Assembly (NCBI GenBank): GCA_963691655.1 | Contig: OY829328.1 | Location: 28,539,890-28,603,889, forward strand | Length of the DNA: 64,000 nucleotides | Direction: 5' to 3' | Source: Toxonevra muliebris | Taxonomy: Eukaryota; Arthropoda; Insecta; Diptera; Pallopteridae | Part shown: piece after piece, positions 23,539 to 33,599 of the stretch | How positions within the stretch are numbered: position 1 is the first letter of the stretch | Layout of the letters: each line of letters opens with the position of its first letter | The notes under the pieces: model-generated | The model's database searches: none | Told to the model about the DNA's origin: nothing | The model's input: only the letters and a program-made list of their open reading frames with translations | Program-made: the position numbers and the translations under genes

Positions 23539-25124
23539 TATGAAACCAAGGCGGTATTTAGGGGGAGGTTTTGAGGGTTCTGACCCCCCCCCCCCCCCCC
23601 GAAATCTGGAAACTTTATTCCAATTTTAGAGATTAATTGCCAATGGATGGAAAAAAAGTCAAAATAAAATCTATTTAACGATATTTTTTACTTCCATCGG
23701 TTTTTTTTTTCTAAAAAGTCAAATATAAAAAATAAATTTGAAATCTTAGTTACACTATGCGATCAAATCCGATTTGTTTTCTTCGACATCATAGTGAAAT
23801 TAATAAAGTGAAATAAATAGAAGTGACACCCTCTTTTCTGTTTACTGACATCTGCCAAATTTGAAAATTATTCTCTTACTTCTCCCAAAACATTTGAATT
23901 TCAGAAGTAAATATTAAAAAGTATTAACCCATTGGTACAGCACAATATATAAATAAAATAGAAAAATTTGAAAAGCCAGAAAAATTGTTAGACGTTGATA
24001 AACGAGATCTTCGAAGGCGTTTGTAACAACCATGTGCATAATGTGCACAAAGGATTTATCCCAAACCTTAAAGTTTTTTTTGTTATGTATGCCATTCAAG
24101 TAAGAAATCTGCTTCTCCGAAATTTAAATAAAATTCTTTTGAAATCAGTAAAACTATTTAGAATATAAAGCAGACATTTTTGTGTACAGCTAACGAAAAT
24201 GGGTTAAGAGAGTTTTCTCCCATAAACAAAATTATTTGTCAAAATTTATTGAGCGAATACTTGTCATAATTGTCAAATCTCAGAAGACCTGAGAATATTT
24301 CAGATTACTTTCTGCTATCTGGCATACTGTATACTGTGTTCCACATAAGGTTTGACTACGGATTCAAAAAGAGAAGGTGATACTGAGCATTCCTGCATTC
24401 ATAGTTTTTCTAGGTCAGTAACTATTTTTGGTTTAAAGTTTCGTCCTGAATCAGTTTGAAAAGTTTAAAAGTTAATAAAAAATAGACAAAATTATCGGAT
24501 TTTTGTAAAATTAGACTTGCCTGACCCCATTTTTATCCTAAAACGTGACGTGATGGAAAGTTTTTGACCTCAAATTCGTGTTCAACGTGAAAAATTCTTT
24601 CGCAAAAACTCCATCTTATTAGCAAAACCCATGCAGTTTCGGAGGCAATCTCAAAATATAATTAATTATTTAACGCATTATTGGTCAGAGCACCACGAAA
24701 GATCTCAACCTCATTCGGGTTCCTTATCATTGATAATGGCTCAAATTCCCAATGATGATCATTTGAAAAAAATGGTAATTTTTTTGAGGTTGAGTACATC
24801 ATCAGTTGTGGGAAGTGAATGAGCTAATGAAATTATGTCCTTCACGATAAAAAAATGCATTAGAATACACATTGAATATTTATTTGAAAAAATTTAATTT
24901 TATTATTCTGTGAATTTTTTGTCACTTTTGGCCATTTTTTTGAGGTTAAGATTAAAAAAATCGTAAAATTTTTCCTAAAATTTTAATTTTATCGGGTCCA
25001 TCAAATGTATCATCGATTTAATTTATTGGATTTAAAAATCAGTTTGATAAAAATTATTTATGAATATTTTCTTCGAATGAAAACCCCCCCGAACAAAATT
25101 TCTGGCTACGGCCCTGTATGAAAC
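23539..25124. mobile_element. Degenerate hAT-like element with 8-bp TSD
   Basis: An 8-bp duplication TATGAAAC at 23539-23546 and 25117-25124 brackets a body of 1570 bp. The ends CAAGGCGGTATTTAG and, by complement, CAGGGCCGTAGCCAG are imperfect inverted repeats of a type common in arthropod hAT elements. Just inside the left end is a run of 17 C (23584-23600), and near the right end a run of 7 C (25084-25090). No transposase signature survives. A possible TTAACCCATT-ended insertion lies inside (23924-24207). Confidence 0.75.
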
Positions 25125-25199
25125 TGATGAATATGAGCAAAATATTAAGCTGCTACAGTAGATTCATTGATTTAAGTGGTAGTCTTGGTTTTTGCTTTT

Positions 25200-25495
25200 G
25201 CCACTATTATGGCACAACAGTCCATGGAGGGCCAAGGCCGAGTTGTGTGAGTTATATTTATACGCGAATGGAAGAGACCTACAGTTTTATGCCGCAGCAG
25301 AACGGTGAAGTGAAAAGCTTTTTCATACGCATTTTTTACTTTTGGAGGTTTGCCATTGCCAGCCAAGAGGTGGTGCCGTGTAGAAAAACTTTTATTTTTT
25401 CTATTTTTTTATTTTTGAGCGTGCCGAGATATGAACCCGGGCCCCTCTGCGTAGCAGTCCAACACACTAACCACTAGGCTACGGCGGCCACTATT
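25200..25495 (-). mobile_element. Second tRNA-headed SINE family, with TSD
   Basis: Minus-strand SINE (body 25209-25486) between 9-bp duplications GCCACTATT at 25200-25208 and 25487-25495. The right end, read on the minus strand, is tRNA-like: A box TAGCCTAGTGG, B-box-like GGGTTCATATCTC. The 3' portion at the left is marked by CCATGGACTGTTGTGCCAT. Related sequence occurs at 37.8-38.1 kb and, as a short piece, at 36.56 kb. It is distinct from the Glu-type SINE. Confidence 0.85.
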
Positions 25496-26950
25496 TCAGC
25501 CCCAAATTAGTCTACTCTAATTTTTTACAACATTTATTTGACAAATTTTCAAATAGGCGTACTCCAACATTTACGTCGCGTCCCCTTATGGATAAAAGAT
25601 GGTTCTAGCTAATGGAGTATCTGGTACCCTTGACCGAGGTGGTAGTGTATGAAGGTCTATCTATTAATGTTCAAATGACCATCATGACTGATTTTTTTTG
25701 AGAAGAGAAGGTAAATACAAGATGTTTGAGAATATTTATTTTTTAAGCTTAACTCTCTTTTACTAACTTTTGGTACGGAGCCCCTTATTTGAATATTTTT
25801 CAGATTGAAAAAGCGGCCAAAAATTGGTTACTTAGTCAAAAGAAGAAATATTTTGGCCTAAAAAACCTTGCGGCATAAAATGTCAACAAAGTGGGACCGT
25901 CAATAGATGGCGCTCCAGAACAAGGAAACATTAAAATTTTCTCTGATTTTTCTAACTTATGCGCCAGAGCACAAATACAGCAAAAAAATTAATTTTCCTT
26001 AATTTTTCGAATCATTGAATCAAAATATATGCCAAAAATTGGTTTCGGTTTCTCGGCTCAGAAATCCCTATCACACTGAATTTCAACAAAATAACTATGA
26101 ATGGGGAGAGGTGGGTGGGTTTGCGGGAGTGGGTAGGTTCGAAAAAAAATATTATGCTGGCATGTTGGGGGTTACAAAAGTCGCCTGTATGTCGATCTAG
26201 TCTAATGTACTTCTTACTTCTGAATACTGTAAATTAATTTCCGGTTCCATTTCTAATAATTTAATAACAAATTAGTGTTCAGCAACGTGAAACATTCTGA
26301 ATGCGGTAAGTTTTTTGAGAAATCCACAGCCATATTGGATCCGCCATTTTGCTTTTGTAAATTTTAATAATAACTATATTCGTGCTCAGCAACATGAAAA
26401 ACTTCAGTGACCAAAATTGCAAATATTTAAAAGAATGAATTATATTTTTATTCAGTTTTTAAAATTTCAACCCCGGAAAAAATTCAAACGGCCATAATTT
26501 TAATTTTCGAGTCAATCTAAACAAACCCATCCGGGGGTTTGACTATACTATGCTTTACCGTTTCTTGTTGCAAAATTATTGTTGCACTGTGTAATAGGAA
26601 TAATTGAGAATATCGATTGGTATTCGAATTAACTGGGTTTGAACTATGTTTGAATACTCACCCATGAGCTTCTGGAATTCGTATTAATCGTTTGTAGGCA
26701 AACATAAGAAATCAGGTAACTTGATATGGCTCGAAACGAAATGTTTTCTTAAATTTTCACAGGTCAGTGGTTTCATTGCGATAAAGAATTTATTGATTAC
26801 TTTTTAACTCTGTGGAAATATAATTTGCACCGTAAATTATTGAGTTCAGTTTCAGTTTCCTGTGAGTTTAGATATTTCCCATTTTAAAATTAATTGAAAA
26901 GTGTAACCGCTTAATTCCATATTTCTGATCTCTCACATTTATTTTGTATT
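25496..26950. other. Non-coding, nothing recognised
   Basis: AT-rich spacer; short frames lack family motifs. A local G-rich patch GGGGAGAGGTGGGTGGGTTT lies near 26103. Confidence 0.3.
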
Positions 26951-28440
26951 TATTCTCTTTATATCTCGAAAATCTTTTCTAAACTACTTATAAAATAAAA
27001 AGTAGCAATTAGAACAAAAAAAGTAAATACAAAAAGTAATAAAAATGTAAATGGGTATAGGGTATACGTAGTATGTATTAAGCATTTAAGTTTGCCTTAA
27101 ACCATTGCCATAATCAATAACTATGTAAATATTTGTCATTTAATAGTTTCGAAATTAAAATTTTTCCTTTTATATAATTTGTTTTTTGTTTTTTTTTTTT
27201 TGCATTATATTATAAATTTAATTTATAAAAATATTTAAGCATAAAAACTAAAAGACACATTTATGTATGTATGTATGTACATATACATGTAAGTTACATT
27301 TAGCATTTTAGTATTTTTGTTAATTTTTGTTTTAATTTTTTTTCTTCTAAAAATTACATAACATTAATAATTACATAAAGCACAAAAGCATTTCGCATTA
27401 AATTCTTAAATGGATTTTATTATTATATTTTTTTTGTTTTTTATTTTTTTGTTTAAATTAAGCTAAAAACATAAATTAAGTTTTAATTATTGTGTAATGC
27501 TTAATCATAATTAAATGCTAAGCAAGATAAACTATTTAATTTTTTACTGCTAATAGCTTTAAAATACATATTTTTTATTTTATTGTTTTATATATTTTAC
27601 AGACTTGCAATATTTTTATGCCAAAACTTTTTAGTCTATTTTATAATTAACTGTATACACATACACTTAAATTGTGATTCATTCAAAAGTTTTGTCTTTT
27701 TTTTTTTAAATAGCATCGAAAAACTTTTATTTTACATTGTGCAGGATCCTTTTTCTCTTTTTTTCTTTCAATTTCTCTCTTTCTTTCTTGCTTAAGTCCT
27801 TTGTGTTTTTCTTTCAATATCAAAATCAAATTTAGTCTCTGCAAAATCCATTGTTTTTTCTCGTTTTTCACTTGAATGTTATGTCATTTGGAAATGTTTT
27901 TTTGTTTCTCTTCAATTTTTGGTATTATTATTTTTTAAATTTTGCATGTTTTTTTTTGTTATTTTATTTCTCATTTTTTTGTTTTATATTCCATTGTTTT
28001 TGAATGCTGGATCACAGAATTTTACATCACACAAACGATAGTGATTTTTCGACCATGTATACGTTTTTCCAATTTTATTTATATGTATATACGCGTAGAT
28101 ACTTATATTCAAAATTCTACTTAAGTATATAAAGAAATCAATAAAATAAATAATTAAATAAAATTCCTAATATTTTCAAACTGATCGATCAGTAACATTG
28201 ATCAAATATGTCTTCCAGTTCTTGAGTCCAAATAAGTAGGTTTTCATTTAAACGTGGTTTAGAGCAAATAAAAACCGATACTTTCCAGAATATATTTAAT
28301 TAACAAAAATTATAATGCATGATTACCAAGAAGCAATTTGATTGAAAGTTGAGAACATTTAAATTAAAGTGGTGGAAACTTTGAATGTGAATTTGAAGAG
28401 AAGTCATACTAACCAGTGAGATTAGGTTTAGGAATCAATT
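26950..28440. other. AT-rich, poly-T island
   Basis: Homopolymer-rich DNA without transposon traces. It includes a TATG tetranucleotide run near 27262-27277 and pyrimidine-rich strings around 27750-27800. Confidence 0.35.
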
Positions 28441-28462
28441 AGGCAACCAATACTTTTCAGCT

Positions 28463-28970
28463 TTAACCCTCTAACACGTAAGGCCGCCCTGAGGCAGCCT
28501 TCACTCTATTTTAATTAATGGACAAGTGCAAATTTATGTTTTTTTTTTAATTAATTGGCAGACCTGAAGAAAGAATAAATACACAATTTGTGGTTAGTTT
28601 GCATTTTCTGCAATCACACGATTGTTGTTTACAGTTATTTTTATGTGTACAAAGAGTTGTTTTGTGACGAAAAATTATCGCGCATATAAGTTTTTTATGA
28701 AAATCTAAAAGAATCTGAAAAAAAATATTTCTAAGTCTCCTCATATACTGTCGTATAATCTTAATTTCGTATGAAAAATATCAAATATCTTTCTTAAACC
28801 CGCAAGGCCGCATCAGGGCAGCTTTTCGTTTTTCCCACCTAACTGCTAAACTCAAAAACTAATCAAAAAAATTGACTTCATATTAATTTTTCTTTCATCA
28901 ATGTTAACTGGAAATAAAAATTCTGGTGTTTGTTTTATTATTATTTCAACCTTGCGGGTTAGAGGGTTAA
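28463..28970. mobile_element. TTAA-flanked piggyBac-type MITE (500 bp)
   Basis: TTAA at 28463-28466 and 28967-28970. The ends CCCTCTAACACGTAAGG and, by complement, CCCTCTAACCCGCAAGG form a 17-bp inverted repeat with two mismatches. A subterminal AAGGCCGCCCTGAGGCAGCC string near 28480 has a related copy AAGGCCGCATCAGGGCAGC near 28804. Ends beginning CCCT at TTAA are typical of piggyBac-type elements. No transposase. Confidence 0.88.
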
Positions 28971-29583
28971 GGGGGCTTTCTACCTAAAAATGTTCTTAAT
29001 CAAATTTTTTTTTTTACTTTTTCTTTTTATATATAAAGAAAAGAGATATTATTTTAAAATTTGGTAGACATGTTTATTAATGTTTAAGAAATATCAAAAA
29101 ATGTTTTTGAATTTTTACAGAAGTCGAAAGGTCATTCCACTTCAGACGATGGCGAATTCAATACAAAATAATATCCTTTCTTTTTTTTCGTAGATCATCC
29201 AGTCAGCTGATATCATGTCAAAAAAAACCGATTTTTGTCGTTTGTTGTTTTTTTTAAATTTCTATGGCCCTGTAAAAATTGAAAAAAAAAAATTGTATAT
29301 TTTTTAAACATTAATTAATAACGCTGTGTCACAAAATTGAATTTTTTCCATCGGACTGGCAATTTGACATATAGTTTCGAAAAATTAAGGGACGCCATTT
29401 CGCTCCATCACGTCAGGCTTTCGAGGTAACGGTACATGAAATCATAAAAATGGCTTCATTAACCCAGTAATGCCTAGCGGTACCATATGGCACCCTGTCG
29501 CTGAGCTGTTCCTGAGTCAGGTTCAAGAACAATTTTTTTCTCAAGTTACTTTCTTGACCTATCTACTTTGGTTACCGTTCGTC
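28971..29583. other. Spacer, possible relative of TTAA-GGGGGC MITE
   Basis: Immediately after the MITE the sequence continues GGGGGCTTTCTACC, recalling the start of the 16.83-kb MITE, but no matching right end was found. Otherwise nothing is supported. Confidence 0.25.
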
Positions 29584-29911
29584 CTTAATGGATTAGGTTA
29601 GGTTGGAGTGGCTGTCGAGAGACACACTTAGGCCTGAACGACCCATTGTGATACCACATAGTTGGACCTACAGTTTAACGCCGATTCCGAACGGCGGTGT
29701 GGCAATTTTTTATCGGCTTGGTGGTTTTGCCATTACCAACCAATGTGTGTACTTGTACACTATCTTATAATTCTCATACACTTCATATTGATAGTGAATA
29801 TAAGAAAGTAATGAAAATTAACCACCAGACGAAGACGGGAATCGAACGCGAACCTCCCAGATGAAAGTCTAGTGCACTATGCACTATAGGCTAGGTCGTC
29901 TTAATGGATTA
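29584..29911 (-). mobile_element. tRNA-Glu-derived SINE, copy C with TSD
   Basis: Minus-strand copy (body 29596-29899) between exact 12-bp duplications CTTAATGGATTA at 29584-29595 and 29900-29911. It carries the same head and tail as copies A and B. The A-box end shows a small local rearrangement (GCACTATGCACTATAGG), so this head is slightly altered. Confidence 0.92.
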
Positions 29912-30780
29912 AAAATGGACATTCTTAATTTATGTTTTCTAGTTTTTGATGTTTGTAGAGAAGTTATTCAGTAGAAAAAGAAGCGCATTTTTTGTGAACA
30001 CAAGAATCCCCTATCTAAGCTCCATACTCCCAAATTTGGGAGTTTTTTAAGTACAGTTTAGATAATATGGATAACAGGTTAAATAAATGATAAAAGTTTT
30101 ATAGTATATTTGGGAAAAAGTTTGCTTATCAAAAAGTATAGGGGGTTCTAAAACACCAAAACACCCTCCACCCACTTATTCTTGGAAAAATAACCTTACA
30201 AAGCCAAATTTGATATATTTGATGTGATGGAGCAAAATGATCTTTTCATACAAAAGAGAATAAAAAACTTCATCAAGATCTATTTTTAATTTTTATTTTT
30301 TATAGCAATTATTCATTGTTAGTGCAGCTGGGGTTAGGGCTGCCAACTTTCTCAGCCCCCAGACGAGTATGTCAATAGAAACAAATTCTCGCACTGAATT
30401 TCAGAGCGAAATTTTTTGCGAAACGCTTACTTTTTCTATATGGGAGGCGCAATACGGAAGTTAAATAAAGCCTATTTTTTCTGCTCTGGGAATTATCTTT
30501 ATTTCTAATTGGTTCAGCCATTTCCGAGCTGCATATCGCTTATATTTGTTGTTGTGATAGCGGAAATATTTTGCATTTGCAATGATGGAAAACTAATATT
30601 TGTATCAAATCGTGAATAGGCCTATTATGATTAAAGTATCACAGTCCAGCGAGGTTTTAAATTGATTAAAAACAGGAAGTGAGTTCCTATATGTATTTGT
30701 ACACTGAGGCGGAATCGGAATGCAGAATTTTTCTATCACGTCAGGAAACCGAGAAATTTTAACATATTTCAGGATCTTGG
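29912..30780. other. Non-coding, nothing recognised
   Basis: AT-rich spacer. GGGCTGCCAACTTTC near 30337 resembles a hAT-type terminus but has no partner. Confidence 0.25.
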
Positions 30781-30789
30781 TGTTTTGTT

Positions 30790-30999
30790 ATGGCTAAAAA
30801 TACATTTTTCTTTGCGAAAAACTTAGGGGCCGTTTCAGATGAGCATGGTGAAAGGTTTCTCCAAGAAACAAGGAAAATTGAATTTAGATTTAAGGAAAGA
30901 GTTTCAAAAAGTATGCTAGCGAAGAATATTTGTGATTTTCAAAGAGACAAACCAGAGGTCCACTATTCTCGTTTACGAAAGTGTGCTAAGCATATCTAA
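30790..30999 (+). pseudogene. Relic of recurrent 'SDEHGERF' protein family
   Basis: An open frame of 69 codons with NLGAVSDEHGERFLQETRKI, then SMLAKNICDFQRDKPEVHYS. From memory, the pattern LG-SDE-GERFHQD followed by MLADYCW-L-RD is a C-terminal module found in many near-identical uncharacterised proteins of insects and other invertebrates, probably borne by a mobile element. Here the canonical HQD is changed to LQE and the tryptophan is lost. A second, separate relic lies at 33.43 kb. Function not known. Confidence 0.6.
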
Positions 31000-31056
31000 T
31001 AACGAAAAACCTAACGTGGAAAAATGTTGAAAAAAAGTATAATAGATTTCATTATA

Positions 31057-32173
31057 AGAGTGAGATTGAAAAAATCTTAACACACGTTTTACATAATAAT
31101 TTTTTTAGGGTGTAAAATTTAAAAATTTCTTTGATCTAGTTATCTTTGAAAAATATTTCAGTTGTTATTTTTAATGACAAACATGTTGATTTATTGTGAG
31201 TTTGATCAAAATGAGTGAAGAAAAAGAAGTACGTCTTAAAATTATTAAAAATTTTCAAACAAATTCAAATTGGTCCTACAAAAAAATGGCCAAAGAATTA
31301 AACAGTTTCAGGAGAATTTGACCATCGATAGGAAACCTGGTTCGGGAAGAAAACAAGGACCACATCATATTGGGAAAGCCAAGAAAATAGAAAGCATATT
31401 GAAAAGATCTCCAAACACATCTGGTAGAAAAGTTAAAGCCAATGCAGGTTTGAAAACATACAAAGTCCAAAAGGTTCCAGACAGGAATGCTGGAAATTAA
31501 AATCGAATTTCATACAAAAATATTCATGTTGTATAATGGACGACGAAACGTATGTACTGGCAGATTTTACGCAGCTTCCGGGTCAAAATTTTTATGTTGC
31601 TGATGCTCGAGGAAATGTCGAAGAACAATTTCGAATCTAAAAGCAGACAAAATTTCCTAAAAAATTCCTGGTATGGCAAGCTATATGCAGTTGCGGCAAA
31701 AAAAGCAAGTCATTTGTTACAGTGGGCTCTATAAATACCGAAATATACATCAAAGAATGTTTGAAAAAAAGACTTCTTCCTTTCATAAGAGAGCACAATG
31801 TATCCACATAGTTTTTGTACCAAGAGAGGCCAATCCTCCAAATTGTCCGGAGCTAAGACCAGTGGAGAGATATTGGGCTCTTGTGAAAAGAAACTTAAAG
31901 AGCACAAAAAAAGGTGTCCCAAAATATCGAAGATTTGAAAAGGAGATGGACAAACTGTTCCAAAAAGGTGTCTGAAACAACTATCAAATCTCTAATGGAA
32001 GGCTTACCAAAAAAGGTCCACGAGTTCATAAATAGTGGTTAGAACTATAAAAGTTATATTTTTCTGTAATTTGTAAAATATAACCAATTAAATAAAAAAA
32101 ATCAAAACTCTAAATCAACCGTTTAAAAATTATTGAATTTTATATATATTAAGATTTTTTCGATCTCACTCCT
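31057..32173 (+). mobile_element. Degenerate mariner/Tc1-type transposon, second family
   Basis: Inverted ends: GAGTGAGATTGAAAAAATCT on the left, and the complement of the right end GAGTGAGATCGAAAAAATCT. Length about 1.12 kb. The transposase begins at ATG 31211 (MSEEKEVRLKIIKNFQTNSN) and shifts frame near 31300. It continues as DRKPGSGRKQGPHH, then CIMDDETYVLADF holding the first Asp (about 31537), and WQAICSCGKKSKSF. It ends with NPPNCPELRPVERYWALVK, which carries the catalytic Glu. The WPDLAS segment with the second Asp is missing, apparently through a deletion near 31810. It is a relative of the 1.5-kb element, but its termini differ. Confidence 0.87.
31211..32043 (+). pseudogene. Broken DDE transposase with core deletion
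   Basis: Coding remnant of the enclosing element. The N-terminal helix-turn-helix region, a basic linker (RKPGSGRK), the MDDET motif and the C-terminal PELRPVERYW motif are in order but spread over three frames. A stop follows EEQFRI, and the central Asp region is absent. Without that residue the protein could not catalyse transposition even if the frames were joined. Confidence 0.82.
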
Positions 32174-32590
32174 TATATATAATAAATAATAAATATCATA
32201 TCATAATTATATATTTCGAATCGTTTGAAAACAAATGATGACGTCACCGTATTTAAAGTCAACTTATTTATGCAAGTTTTACTTTTTCGGGAATATAATA
32301 AATAGTAGGTATATGAATGTTTTACATCAACTTAACATATATTAAATTTAGACTTTCTTTAAATGTCATTAAAATGGGCTTTGAATGTTATGGGGGAAAG
32401 TGATGACAAAATGGTATTAAACTTGTTCGAAATATTTTGTCAAGACATTTTCGAAACCTATCGCCATTTTCGAAAAAATGTCAGATGAATTTCTTTACGA
32501 GTATAATAAATTTGAAAACCATAAAAGAAAGAAAATTTTTACGCGATAAAGAAAAAGATAGTGTTCAGCCAGAGTTGAGTAGTAATGATT
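32174..32590. other. Non-coding, nothing recognised
   Basis: AT-rich spacer with no supported feature. Confidence 0.3.
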
Positions 32591-32960
32591 ACATTCCATG
32601 GATTCCATTCAATTCCATCAATTCCAATTTACAATTCCTTGTAGGAATTGTAATTGGTACTTTAATGTTTTCAATTCCTTAGTAAGGAAATTCATAAAAG
32701 TTTCAATTCCATTACAAGGAATTGTAATCGGTAATTAAAATTTTTAAATTCCTAGGTAATAGAATTGGAAAAATTTTCGATTCCATTACAGGGAATTGTA
32801 TTTTGTAATTAATAATATATAAATTCCTTAAAGGAATTGAAAATGTAATTGAATAGAAAGGAATTTAATATCTAAGTGCAATCAATTACTTTCTTGGAAT
32901 TAAATTCCAATTTAGTTGGAATGATTCCTCGAAAGTGATTGATTTGGTTTTAGTTCAATT
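32590..32960. repeat. GGAATT/AATTCC tandem array, 74-bp period
   Basis: GGAATTGTA recurs at 32644, 32718 and 32792, giving a 74-bp period. Between these points lie many inverted AATTCC/GGAATT pairs, such as CATTACAAGGAATTGTAAT. Each unit is partly self-complementary, so single strands could fold into serial hairpins. At least three units are clear and decayed units lie at both edges. Confidence 0.75.
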
Positions 32961-33430
32961 CCAAAAAAAAAAAACAAAAAAAAAAATTAATTTCGGAAAA
33001 TATTGTAAAATGTTTCCAATAAGCCTTTACTAGCGAATCAGTATAAAATGCGGGTCACCTCTCTCCCTATGAAGATAATTCCAGCTTTCAAAGTTTGAAG
33101 TTTTCAAATCAGATAATGTTAAAGTGGAAATTTAGTGCAGAGTATTTTTGTTATGTTTGTGGTGCTTGGCCGAATTGGACCGGGTTTCCAGTGTCTGATC
33201 AAGCTGTTTTCCAAAATTTCCTTTATGAAAATCAAAGATGGAAGTTTTTTTTTACCAGATATTAGAAATTTTATGATCGCTGACAATTCCAGCAAATGAT
33301 AAACGGTCACAGAAGTAGAGACATGGGCATTATTCAAAAGTGTTGTTTAACATTACTACTATAAAAGAAAAACTGACATTTACAGCCAAATTATCGCTGA
33401 TCTTTTACCGATTTCACGATAAATGAACAA
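32961..33430. other. Non-coding, nothing recognised
   Basis: AT-rich spacer with no supported feature. Confidence 0.3.
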
Positions 33431-33590
33431 ATGGACATTCAAATGTCTTTGAAAATTCATTTTTATCTCGATTTCTTCCCTGGCATTTTGGCGATACTAG
33501 CGACGAGCAAGGAGAGCGGCTACACCAGGATTTACAGAGAATCGAAAAGAGCTACAGAGGTTTTGAGACGGACCCAAAAAATTACACACA
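33431..33590 (+). pseudogene. Second relic of the 'SDEQGERLHQD' protein family
   Basis: The plus strand reads MSLKIHFYLDFFPG and then, after a frameshift, HFGDTSDEQGERLHQDLQRI followed by EKSYRGFETDP. This closely follows the recurrent invertebrate pattern (LKIHFLHSHLDFFP-N-GD-SDEQGERFHQD, then RY-G) as recalled. It is better preserved than the 30.79-kb relic in the GERLHQD segment. Function unknown; probably carried by a transposon. Confidence 0.65.
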
Positions 33591-33599
33591 ATGCAGTTT

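Noticed and set aside
23924..24207. TTAACCCATT-ended MITE inside the hAT-like element
   Set aside because: TTAA and a 10-bp inverted match are present, but similarity stops there; chance is plausible, so it is not listed as an element.
25118..25477. 119-codon plus-strand ORF
   Set aside because: It lies almost wholly on the antisense of a SINE and runs through its tRNA-like head.
29459..30080. TTAACCCAGTAATGCC near 29464 as another TTAA MITE
   Set aside because: The only candidate right end (AACAGGTTAA) matches poorly and a SINE lies between; no convincing pair.
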